From the NCBI RefSeq assembly GCF_009663145.1, contig NZ_VKHR01000008.1, positions 64 through 64,063 on the forward strand: a DNA stretch of 64,000 bases. Direction: 5' to 3'. The number at the start of each line of letters is the position of its first letter. Position 1 is the first letter of the stretch. Origin of the DNA: Shewanella sp. TC10 (lineage in GTDB: Bacteria > Pseudomonadota > Gammaproteobacteria > Enterobacterales > Shewanellaceae). The position numbers and the translations under genes are program-made. Below are positions 55,674 to 64,000 of the stretch, in pieces. Under the pieces are notes generated by a model. It was not told the origin of the DNA, searched no databases, and was given only the letters and a program-made list of their open reading frames with translations.

Positions 55674-56894
55674 TTAAAGAACGTATTTAGCAGAAAACAT
55701 GACTCGATTAAGTTCTCCTTCTATATCATTTTCTTTACTGTTTTTCGCATACATATACTCAACACCAAATGTTAAAGGCTTAATTGGAGAATAGAGTAAG
55801 TTGACATAGCCTGAATAAGAGTCTTTATTAACGTTGTCTCCAGTTAAATCTACATCATTATCAGCACTGAACGCTGAAGCTGTTATGCTGCTACGCCACT
55901 TATCGTTCCACCAATGGCGATAAGCGATATAACCACCAATTGAACTTATTGCTCCAATTTCCCCGTTGCTATCGAGAACACCGGCGTTGACATAATTAAG
56001 TGCCATGTAACGTCCAAGTCCCTCACCGTAAGTTGCACTGAATTTAATGTCATCTTTGCCAACGGGCAAAATACCACTGAAGCTAACACCGTAACCTAGT
56101 GCGTTAGAGTCGAGCTGAATATCATCATAAGTCGAGTCGACATTTAATTGTCTTGCTAAAGCTGCAACAGACAACTTAGCACCACCTTCCGTTTTAATGT
56201 TATAGCGTGCAACAAAGTCAGGCACCATACCACTACCACTGACTATTCGAGTTGCGCTTTGATTTTTGTTCAAGGTCGTTTCTGGGTTTTCAATTGAAAA
56301 CTGAAAACCACCATTGGTATATCGGATTTGAGCCTGACGGACAAAAGGAGTACCTTCTGCTGCGCCGACAAAGTCTAAATTCTCAGGTAAAGCTGAAGGG
56401 TTTTGGAAGGTTGTCCAGGTTTGGCCGAATGTCCAGTTGTCATAGCTTATAAAGGCATGTCGAATACGAGGTGAATAACTGTTTGACACTCGCTCATTAC
56501 CATCAGCATGGGTCATAAAATCAAGTTCAATGTAACCTGTAAGTTTATGGCCATCCATATCAGTCACTGTTTTAAAGTTAAATCGTGTCTCCCTTGCCTG
56601 AAAATCGACTACTTGTTCACTATTACCATCGACACCGTAAATGGTTCCTGGCACATAAAACTGTCTGGAAATATGACCAGAATCAGGCGCACCATTACTA
56701 TAATCACTAAACATGGTATCGACTTTAATATATCCGCCGAATTGCATGTCTGTGTCATCAAGAACTGATGCATTAACACAGGTTGAGCTAAACGCAGAGG
56801 CAACCATGATCCCGATTAAACTCAATTGCTTTTTTCTCAGTATGAAAGGATTATTAATTGTATTTTTATTTGCAGAAATTAGAGAATTTTTCAT
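55674..56894 (-). CDS. DcaP-type trimeric outer-membrane porin
   Basis: 406 residues. Signal peptide with hydrophobic core LSLIGIMVASAFSSTCVNA, then GGYIKVDTMFSDYSNG and alternating strands characteristic of 16-stranded DcaP porins, which let dicarboxylic acids and similar anionic compounds through the outer membrane. It ends FSAKYVL instead of the usual terminal Phe. The long N-terminus before the signal core is unusual; a downstream start would be possible. Confidence 0.8.
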   Translation of the reverse strand: MKNSLISANKNTINNPFILRKKQLSLIGIMVASAFSSTCVNASVLDDTDMQFGGYIKVDTMFSDYSNGAPDSGHISRQFYVPGTIYGVDGNSEQVVDFQARETRFNFKTVTDMDGHKLTGYIELDFMTHADGNERVSNSYSPRIRHAFISYDNWTFGQTWTTFQNPSALPENLDFVGAAEGTPFVRQAQIRYTNGGFQFSIENPETTLNKNQSATRIVSGSGMVPDFVARYNIKTEGGAKLSVAALARQLNVDSTYDDIQLDSNALGYGVSFSGILPVGKDDIKFSATYGEGLGRYMALNYVNAGVLDSNGEIGAISSIGGYIAYRHWWNDKWRSSITASAFSADNDVDLTGDNVNKDSYSGYVNLLYSPIKPLTFGVEYMYAKNSKENDIEGELNRVMFSAKYVL

Positions 56895-57220
56895 TTCATC
56901 ACCCTTGTTATTTGAATAACAAAATCATAGTTTTAGAATTGATTCCAAAACGAGAGTTACAAGGTGGTTTAAGACAAATTACGCGTTTGCGACCAAAAAG
57001 TTAAATGCGTGTTAGATATTTTGGATTTTAGTGATAAACAAGAAATTTTGGCGCTAAGTCCAAATTGTGAACGACATCTTTATAGCTTTAGCGTGGTTAG
57101 CTAGCCTTTGTGTTGATTGTTAACTTTAGTGTGCATGTTAGTCTTTGTGTTAATAGTTAACTTTAGTATGAAGCTTAGTCTTTGGGTTATTAGACAGAGT
57201 TGATATATAACTTATCCCAA
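56895..57220. repeat. Intergenic region with a 37-bp tandem repeat
   Basis: An imperfect 37-bp unit beginning TAG(C/T)CTTTGTGTT starts at 57102, 57139 and (partial) 57176. It lies where an immunity gene would be expected behind the Hint-deaminase gene, but no open frame is present on that strand. Confidence 0.65.
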
Positions 57221-57925
57221 TTAGTAGTCAGGTAAATATTCACGACCAGACTTGATCAAATTACTTTCACCTACCCTTTTATCATTAAGCGCCTCCCCGT
57301 AATTTTCACGGCAATGAGAGCATGGACTCATGGTATTGATCAATCGACCACGTTTTGAATACTTTCGAATATAGGCATGCGATATGGTCACATTATTTCG
57401 GTTAAGTAACGCTGGCATAGCAATTTTTGACTTTAAATCTGACACCGCAGCATCTTCAGCACACTGGCTATCATCAGCTCTCCCCCAGCCGATAGTTTCA
57501 ACACCTGTATCATCTATATATTTCGCAGCAACCCATGGCCCACTATGATGGCCTGTTGGTTCACCATTAGGGAAATAAGAGGGTTTATTAGCAAGTTCAT
57601 AGGGTATGAGTTCAAGGGGTTCTGACGGTGCTTGCTCACAACTTACATCTAAAGCCGAACTTGGTTTTTTGGTCACAAAGAAGTGATGGTTATGGCTAAG
57701 TTTCACATCACGTAGTTTACTCACAAGCTGCGGATCAGGATGGCGTGTATCTACTGCATTGATAGTGACAATGACAGCAACAGCCCCACTACGCGCAATA
57801 ATTTCATCACCTACTTTAAGCTTTGAAGCTGTAATCCATTGCTTATCTGTAAAACAAAAGTCATGGGAATTTTCAACGTACATTAATGTGGTTAACTCAT
57901 TGATTGAGTACTCTATTTCTAACAT
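57221..57925 (-). CDS. Orphan Hint-deaminase protein (polymorphic-toxin tail-like)
   Basis: 234 residues. Residues ~10-84 look like the C-terminal half of a pretoxin Hint domain: NSHDFCFTDKQWITASKLKV then GDEIIARSG and KLSHNHHFFV. Residues ~126-215 look like a zinc deaminase: C155-A-E157 in DSQCAEDAAV and P201-C-S-H-C205 in MSPCSHCRENYG, the HxE/CxE plus PCxxC pattern. No secretion signal and no N-terminal delivery domain are present, and the N-terminal Hint half with the splicing cysteine is missing. I see no immunity gene next to it. It could be a toxin cassette left by recombination or a domesticated deaminase. Confidence 0.6.
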   Translation of the reverse strand: MLEIEYSINELTTLMYVENSHDFCFTDKQWITASKLKVGDEIIARSGAVAVIVTINAVDTRHPDPQLVSKLRDVKLSHNHHFFVTKKPSSALDVSCEQAPSEPLELIPYELANKPSYFPNGEPTGHHSGPWVAAKYIDDTGVETIGWGRADDSQCAEDAAVSDLKSKIAMPALLNRNNVTISHAYIRKYSKRGRLINTMSPCSHCRENYGEALNDKRVGESNLIKSGREYLPDY

Positions 57926-58052
57926 CTTATTTAGGCTTTAAACTTAGGATAATTATTGAATTTTGGTTTGTAAACTTTCGCTTGTAAATTTTGGCTTGTA
58001 TACATTAGCTTTTTACAACTGAATAAGAATTATATCAGGTTACAGCAGGCAT

Positions 58053-58083
58053 AAAAAAACCAAACAAATTGTTTGGTTTTTTT
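58053..58083 (-). terminator. Terminator of serS
   Basis: CCAAAC and GTTTGG pair around AAATT, flanked by runs of A and T that extend the stem, directly after serS. Confidence 0.85.
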
Positions 58084-58106
58084 GCAAAGAAATAAAACGG
58101 ATAGGT

Positions 58107-59396
<1,290 letters not shown>

Positions 59397-59411
59397 TTAT
59401 ATTCTTAATAG

Positions 59412-59798
59412 TTAAATGCGAGAAAATACTAGCTGCTGGCCGACATACACCATGAATATACATAGGATGACATTCAACAACACATTGAGAATTGCTTTTA
59501 CAAAGAGTCCTTCTTGCATCAGCAATAATGTTTCATTGGAAAAAGTCGAAAAGGTCGTTAAAGCCCCTAACAGCCCGACGCCAACCATGGCTTTTACTTC
59601 AGGACTAAGGTGACTTGTTTCGAGACCGATGGCATAAACAATGCCCATCAAGAAAGATCCCAATATATTGACCAACAGTGTACCAAAAGGGAAACTGCTT
59701 CCAAATAGCTGAAGCATTAAAATTGAAATAACATAGCGAAAAACTGCACCAATTGAACCACCAAGCGCCACAAACATGATATTGGTCAAGCTAATCAT
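59412..59798 (-). CDS. crcB: Fluoride channel CrcB/Fluc
   Basis: 128 residues, four membrane spans, [14 protein letters not shown] and [18 protein letters not shown] and [13 protein letters not shown] are the Fluc signatures, including the central Asn and Phe residues of the pore. It exports fluoride as a dual-topology dimer. It overlaps rarA by 8 bases. No fluoride riboswitch is visible, in line with its internal position in the operon. Confidence 0.93.
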   Translation of the reverse strand: MISLTNIMFVALGGSIGAVFRYVISILMLQLFGSSFPFGTLLVNILGSFLMGIVYAIGLETSHLSPEVKAMVGVGLLGALTTFSTFSNETLLLMQEGLFVKAILNVLLNVILCIFMVYVGQQLVFSRI

Positions 59799-61122
59799 AG
59801 CGTTTTACCTCACTTGTTCTGTCAAGTTCAGCTAAATGAGTTAGTTTATCCTTAATCCGCTTTTCAAATCCTCGATCGGTAGGATAATAAAACTGACTTT
59901 GCTGCAGTGTTTCTGGAAAATAATTTTCTCCAGGTGCATAAGCACCTGGTTCATCATGAGCATAACGATATTCAGCGCCAAGCCCCATGTTTTTCATTAA
60001 CTGTGTTGGCGCATTACGAAGATGATCAGGCACCGACTCGTGGCCCGTTTCTTTTGCTAATGCTCGTGCGGCTTTAAAAGCGGTATAAACAGCATTACTT
60101 TTTGGTGCACTGGCTAAATAAACAATGGCTTGTGCAATGGCACGTTCACCTTCTGCAGGTCCAACTCGGTGAAAACAATCCCAAGCGTTGAGCGCGATGT
60201 TCATTGCTGTAGGGTCGGCATTACCTATATCTTCTGAAGCGATCGCAAGAAGACGCCTTGCAACATACAAAGGATCGCCGCCGCCTTCTAAAATTCGGCA
60301 ATACCAATACAAAGCAGCATCAGGCGATGAACCACGTACAGATTTGTGCACTGCAGATATTAAATCGTAAAATTGATCGCCATTTTTATCGTAAGCCGCC
60401 ATTTGATGACCAGCGACTTGAGTGAGCATTTCTTGGGTAAAGCTATCATTATCACTGACCAAGTCACTCATTAACTCTAATAAGTTAAGCGCTTTACGTG
60501 CGTCGCCATCTGATGTGGCAGCTAATTGCTGCATAACATCATCTGGCATAGTGAAATTGCGTTTCCCAAAACCACGTTCAGTGTCAGTTAATGCTTGATT
60601 GATAATTTGAGCAATATCATCACCGTCTAGGCGATTAATGAGATACACCCTTGCTCGTGACAATAAGGCATTATTAAGTTCAAACGAAGGGTTTTCTGTG
60701 GTGGCTCCAACAAAAATCACCGTGCCATCTTCGATAAATGGCAAAAATGCATCTTGTTGGCTTTTATTAAACCGATGCACTTCGTCAACAAACAACAAGG
60801 TACGTTGGCCGCGGCTCTGAGCGACAGCCTTGGCTTGTTCAATGGCCGCACGAATTTCTTTAACCCCAGATGTCACTGCAGATATGCGTTCTACATGGGC
60901 GTTAGCATAGTGAGCAACTAATTCGGCTAATGTCGTCTTACCTGTACCCGGAGGCCCCCAAAGCAGCATCGAGTGAGCTCTATTGGCTTCTAATGCTTGT
61001 CTTAAAGGTTGTCCTTCACCCAGTAAATGACTTTGACCGACGTATTCATTTATCTCCCTCGGTCGCATTCTAGCGGCTAAAGGACGAAAATCAGGGGCAA
61101 AATCAAAACCTAAATTAGACAC
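59791..61122 (-). CDS. rarA: Replication-associated recombination ATPase RarA
   Basis: 443 residues. AAA+ core with Walker [12 protein letters not shown] (56-66), Walker [15 protein letters not shown], sensor [10 protein letters not shown], then the MgsA C-terminal tetramer domain. It acts at stalled forks together with SSB. Six bases after lolA. Confidence 0.95.
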   Translation of the reverse strand: MSNLGFDFAPDFRPLAARMRPREINEYVGQSHLLGEGQPLRQALEANRAHSMLLWGPPGTGKTTLAELVAHYANAHVERISAVTSGVKEIRAAIEQAKAVAQSRGQRTLLFVDEVHRFNKSQQDAFLPFIEDGTVIFVGATTENPSFELNNALLSRARVYLINRLDGDDIAQIINQALTDTERGFGKRNFTMPDDVMQQLAATSDGDARKALNLLELMSDLVSDNDSFTQEMLTQVAGHQMAAYDKNGDQFYDLISAVHKSVRGSSPDAALYWYCRILEGGGDPLYVARRLLAIASEDIGNADPTAMNIALNAWDCFHRVGPAEGERAIAQAIVYLASAPKSNAVYTAFKAARALAKETGHESVPDHLRNAPTQLMKNMGLGAEYRYAHDEPGAYAPGENYFPETLQQSQFYYPTDRGFEKRIKDKLTHLAELDRTSEVKRYD

Positions 61123-61128
61123 AGTAAC

Positions 61129-61767
61129 CTACTGGACAGCGTTGCTACGTTGATCATCAATATCAACATAGGCTGGAACAACAAAATTAAACAAGGTTTG
61201 CTCATCTTCAGCCACGCTTGTTTGATTTGTTAACACAAACTGGCTGTGATTACCTTGTTCATCGAGTAAGTTAAAGTCAGTCAATTGAGTCGCATCAAAA
61301 CAAACGTTCACGGTGACAACACTGCTTTCAAGAGACTTAGGCTTAATTAAGTAACATGCTTTACCCGACTCAGGTTTTACTTGGGTCACATGGTACTGCG
61401 CCCACGTTGCTTCATCTCTATGTACTAGTAATGCTATTGGCGATGCCTCAACTGCATCTGCGAAATCCATCACAGTCACTTCTTCAGCAAACGGATTAAA
61501 AATCCATAGATCTTTACCATCAGCAACAATAAGTGACTCGTCAGGTTGGGTGAGATGCCAATAAAATTTATTTGGATAAGCGAGTGCAAAAACACCTTCA
61601 CCAGATTGAATTACTTTATTGTTTATATCAGTAACCGTTTGGCTAAAGTCTGCTTTTAATGAATCAAGAGACGCTAGCTTTCCACGTAGTTCACTTGAGT
61701 CATCAGCTTGAGCAGGGGCTGTTAGCAACACGGCTAACATTGATAATAAACCAACACATTTTTTCAT
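61129..61767 (-). CDS. lolA: Outer-membrane lipoprotein carrier LolA
   Basis: 212 residues. Signal peptide [21 protein letters not shown]; mature part with [15 protein letters not shown] and [17 protein letters not shown] typical of LolA, and [12 protein letters not shown]. It shuttles lipoproteins from LolCDE to LolB across the periplasm. Sits between ftsK and rarA, as in most gammaproteobacteria. Confidence 0.95.
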   Translation of the reverse strand: MKKCVGLLSMLAVLLTAPAQADDSSELRGKLASLDSLKADFSQTVTDINNKVIQSGEGVFALAYPNKFYWHLTQPDESLIVADGKDLWIFNPFAEEVTVMDFADAVEASPIALLVHRDEATWAQYHVTQVKPESGKACYLIKPKSLESSVVTVNVCFDATQLTDFNLLDEQGNHSQFVLTNQTSVAEDEQTLFNFVVPAYVDIDDQRSNAVQ

Positions 61768-61843
61768 TTTTCTACCTACTACTTAATTCAGTTAGCGGAT
61801 TTAAGGCAACTAATCATTGTATCTAATAACGATAACAAACATT

Positions 61844-64000
61844 CTAGCCACGAGGTGGTGGCGGTGCTAATACTTCACGATTACCATTGTGACCTTGGCT
61901 ACTAACAATCCCTTGAGATTCCATCATTTCAATAATGCGAGCTGCACGGTTATAACCAATTTTAAACTTACGCTGCACGCTAGAAATTGAACCTCTGCGG
62001 GTTTCAGTGACAAAAGCAACTGCCTCATCGTATAACTGGTCAGTATCGTCATCAGTTTCGGCCGTTTCACCAGGTAACAGGACTTGCTCACCATCACTGA
62101 CGCCATTTAGAATTTCTTCAACATACTGAGGTTTTCCACGGGCATGCCAATCAGCAACGACTTTATGTACTTCATGATCATCGATGAAGGCGCCATGGAC
62201 ACGAATAGGTACACTGGTACCCGGTGGCAAGTAAAGCATATCACCCATGCCTAATAAGGTTTCAGCACCTTGTTGATCTAAAATGGTACGTGAATCGATA
62301 CGTGAAGATACTTGGAATGCAATACGAGTCGGTACGTTAGCTTTAATCAAACCGGTAATCACATCGACCGATGGACGCTGAGTCGCTAAGATTAAATGGA
62401 TACCAGCTGCACGTGCTTTTTGCGCAATACGGGCAATTAGCTCTTCTACTTTCTTGCCGACAATCATAATCATGTCAGCAAATTCATCAACCACTACAAC
62501 AATCGAAGGTAATTTATCTAATTCAGGCGCTTGCTCATCCATGCTTTCAGATGATTTCCAAAGTGGGTCCACAATCGGTGTACCTGCTTCTTTGGCCAAT
62601 TTTATTTTGGTGTTATAGCCTTTAAGGTTACGTACACCAAGCGCAGACATCAGCTTATATCGACGTTCCATTTCGCCCACACACCAACGAAGTGCATTAG
62701 CCGCTTCTTTCATATCGGTCACAACTTCACACAATAAATGCGGAATGCCTTCATACACTGAAAGCTCTAGCATTTTCGGGTCAATCATGATGAAACGAAC
62801 ATCTTCTGGGCCAGATTTGTACAAGATACTGGTGATCATAACATTCACACCAACCGACTTACCTGAGCCTGTTGTACCGGCAACAAGTAGATGCGGCATT
62901 TTACCTAAATCGACAACAACGGGATCGCCTGCGATATCCTCTCCAAGCACCATTGATAGATTAGACTGGCTTTCTTCGAAGGTTTTGCTATCTAACACAT
63001 CACGCATGAACACGGTTTCACGGAACTTATTCGGTAACTCTAGGCCGACATAAGCTTTACCCGGGATGACTTCAACTACACGTACACTTTCAGCCAATAA
63101 TGAACGGGCTAAATCTTTTGAGAGGTTGGTAATTTTCGAAGCTTTGACTCCTGGTGCTAATTCAAGCTCAAAGCGAGTGACTACAGGGCCTGGGAACACA
63201 CCAACTACATTAGCGACAATATTAAAGTCAGCTAACTTGGTTTCCACTAAGCGAGCAACGATATCCAACTCATCTTTTGTGATTGGGTTTTCTTTACGAT
63301 CTGGTACATCAAGTAAAGTAATACTCGGTAAAGGTGGCATTGCTACCCGAGGTTGGCTCATAACAACCTGCGGCTCTTGACCTGGAATGATTACCACACC
63401 TTCTGCGATATAAGGCTTATCAGTAGGATTGCCGTCAACCTGCGCAGCGGGTTGATTTTGCTGCTCATCACCTTGCTGATTTTTAACTGCTGCAGCCATA
63501 ACAGTTGCACCAATTGATGTAGTGCGCTCAAACTCATCGCCAAAATCAATAGCATCAGCATTGTTATTATCAGAACTAGCTTGGTTTGCATGGGTTAAAT
63601 CAACAGCTGGTGCATCACCAGAAGCAAGCCAAGGCTCATTTGAATCATCAACATTGGCGTTAATATTAATCGCCTTAGTATCGCTATTAGCATCCACACT
63701 AACTTGTGGCTCTACTCTACCTGTTGTGACTTCCAAGTGTGCTTGGTCGTTGTCTATTTGATCATCTTGATATTCTTCTGAATTATCTCGACTTGGAATA
63801 ATCTTAGATTTCATCCGAGCAAACATTGATTGTTTTACTGGTTCTTGTTGGTAATCATCTTCATCAATTTCATTTGAACCGTCATCAGAACTACTATTAG
63901 CACTATCAAATTGTGGTTCTAGCTTGCCACCATAAGTTCTTGCAACGGTTTGATCGTCAACTTGAGCGTCTACTGAATGAACGTGAATAGCATCATCAAC
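61844..64000 (-). CDS. ftsK: DNA translocase FtsK (partial, runs off the window)
   Basis: The frame is open from the stop at 61844 to the window edge (718 codons visible), so this is only the C-terminal part. Visible order: acidic low-complexity linker (residues to ~150 upstream of the motor), translocase motor with Walker [13 protein letters not shown] and Walker [13 protein letters not shown], and the gamma winged helix ([20 protein letters not shown]...) that reads KOPS. The N-terminal four-span membrane domain lies to the right of 64000. The ATG at 63826 is internal. FtsK pumps chromosome dimers to XerCD-dif at the septum. Confidence 0.95.
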   Translation of the reverse strand, partial: VDDAIHVHSVDAQVDDQTVARTYGGKLEPQFDSANSSSDDGSNEIDEDDYQQEPVKQSMFARMKSKIIPSRDNSEEYQDDQIDNDQAHLEVTTGRVEPQVSVDANSDTKAININANVDDSNEPWLASGDAPAVDLTHANQASSDNNNADAIDFGDEFERTTSIGATVMAAAVKNQQGDEQQNQPAAQVDGNPTDKPYIAEGVVIIPGQEPQVVMSQPRVAMPPLPSITLLDVPDRKENPITKDELDIVARLVETKLADFNIVANVVGVFPGPVVTRFELELAPGVKASKITNLSKDLARSLLAESVRVVEVIPGKAYVGLELPNKFRETVFMRDVLDSKTFEESQSNLSMVLGEDIAGDPVVVDLGKMPHLLVAGTTGSGKSVGVNVMITSILYKSGPEDVRFIMIDPKMLELSVYEGIPHLLCEVVTDMKEAANALRWCVGEMERRYKLMSALGVRNLKGYNTKIKLAKEAGTPIVDPLWKSSESMDEQAPELDKLPSIVVVVDEFADMIMIVGKKVEELIARIAQKARAAGIHLILATQRPSVDVITGLIKANVPTRIAFQVSSRIDSRTILDQQGAETLLGMGDMLYLPPGTSVPIRVHGAFIDDHEVHKVVADWHARGKPQYVEEILNGVSDGEQVLLPGETAETDDDTDQLYDEAVAFVTETRRGSISSVQRKFKIGYNRAARIIEMMESQGIVSSQGHNGNREVLAPPPPRG

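Overview
The window is chromosomal DNA from a marine gammaproteobacterium, most likely Shewanella or a close relative. It is AT-rich by eye. The pointers are a TetR (PsrA-type)-fadE operon, a VC2046/SO_2500-family gene, a rhombosortase, a yccA-tusDCBE block, the ftsK-lolA-rarA-crcB-serS series and a complete MoxR/Bat operon. This assignment is inferred from protein families and gene order, not from a database search. I saw no intact insertion sequence, prophage or CRISPR array.

Layout. 1-9.9 kb: fatty-acid oxidation (fadE under a PsrA-type regulator), two paralogous 46-residue membrane proteins behind structured leaders, smrA, an NTF2-like secreted protein, a YchJ-family protein, a GAF-PAS-GGDEF-EAL protein and two small family proteins. 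9.9-18.3 kb: three identical tRNA-Tyr genes, a PLP enzyme, divergent queE/queC, a 261-bp inverted-repeat element, rhombosortase, a SET-domain/membrane protein pair, a GNAT/PaiB pair and a NUDIX hydrolase. 18.3-29.6 kb: ion and amino-acid transporters with an Lrp regulator, an RsgA paralogue, an S9 peptidase and a small operon with a phospholipase A2-like protein. 29.6-36.5 kb: an aerotolerance-type operon (MoxR, DUF58, DUF4381, BatA, BatB, TPR, BatD) with an overlapping 59-codon gene. 36.9-46.0 kb: VanZ-like protein, racemase, GFA protein, amidohydrolase, a second S9 peptidase and a MASE1-CHASE-GGDEF-EAL protein.

46.0-50.7 kb holds two identical tRNA-Ser(UGA) genes in the same direction. Each is followed downstream by a tandem array of decayed tRNA-Ser 3' ends alternating with terminator hairpins. 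Between them lie a MerC-like gene, a gene relic and a BCCT transporter. 50.7-55.6 kb: the punC/punR pair, a BI-1 family protein and tusDCBE, which feeds sulfur to tRNA 2-thiouridine. 55.6-64 kb: a DcaP-type porin, an orphan Hint-deaminase protein resembling the tail of a polymorphic toxin, then serS, crcB, rarA, lolA and ftsK, which runs off the right edge.

The observations that most deserve a second look are the tRNA-Ser 3'-end arrays, the orphan Hint-deaminase gene with no visible immunity partner, the paired 46-residue proteins with hairpin-SD leaders, the PLA2-like three-gene unit, and the overlapping small gene in the Bat operon.
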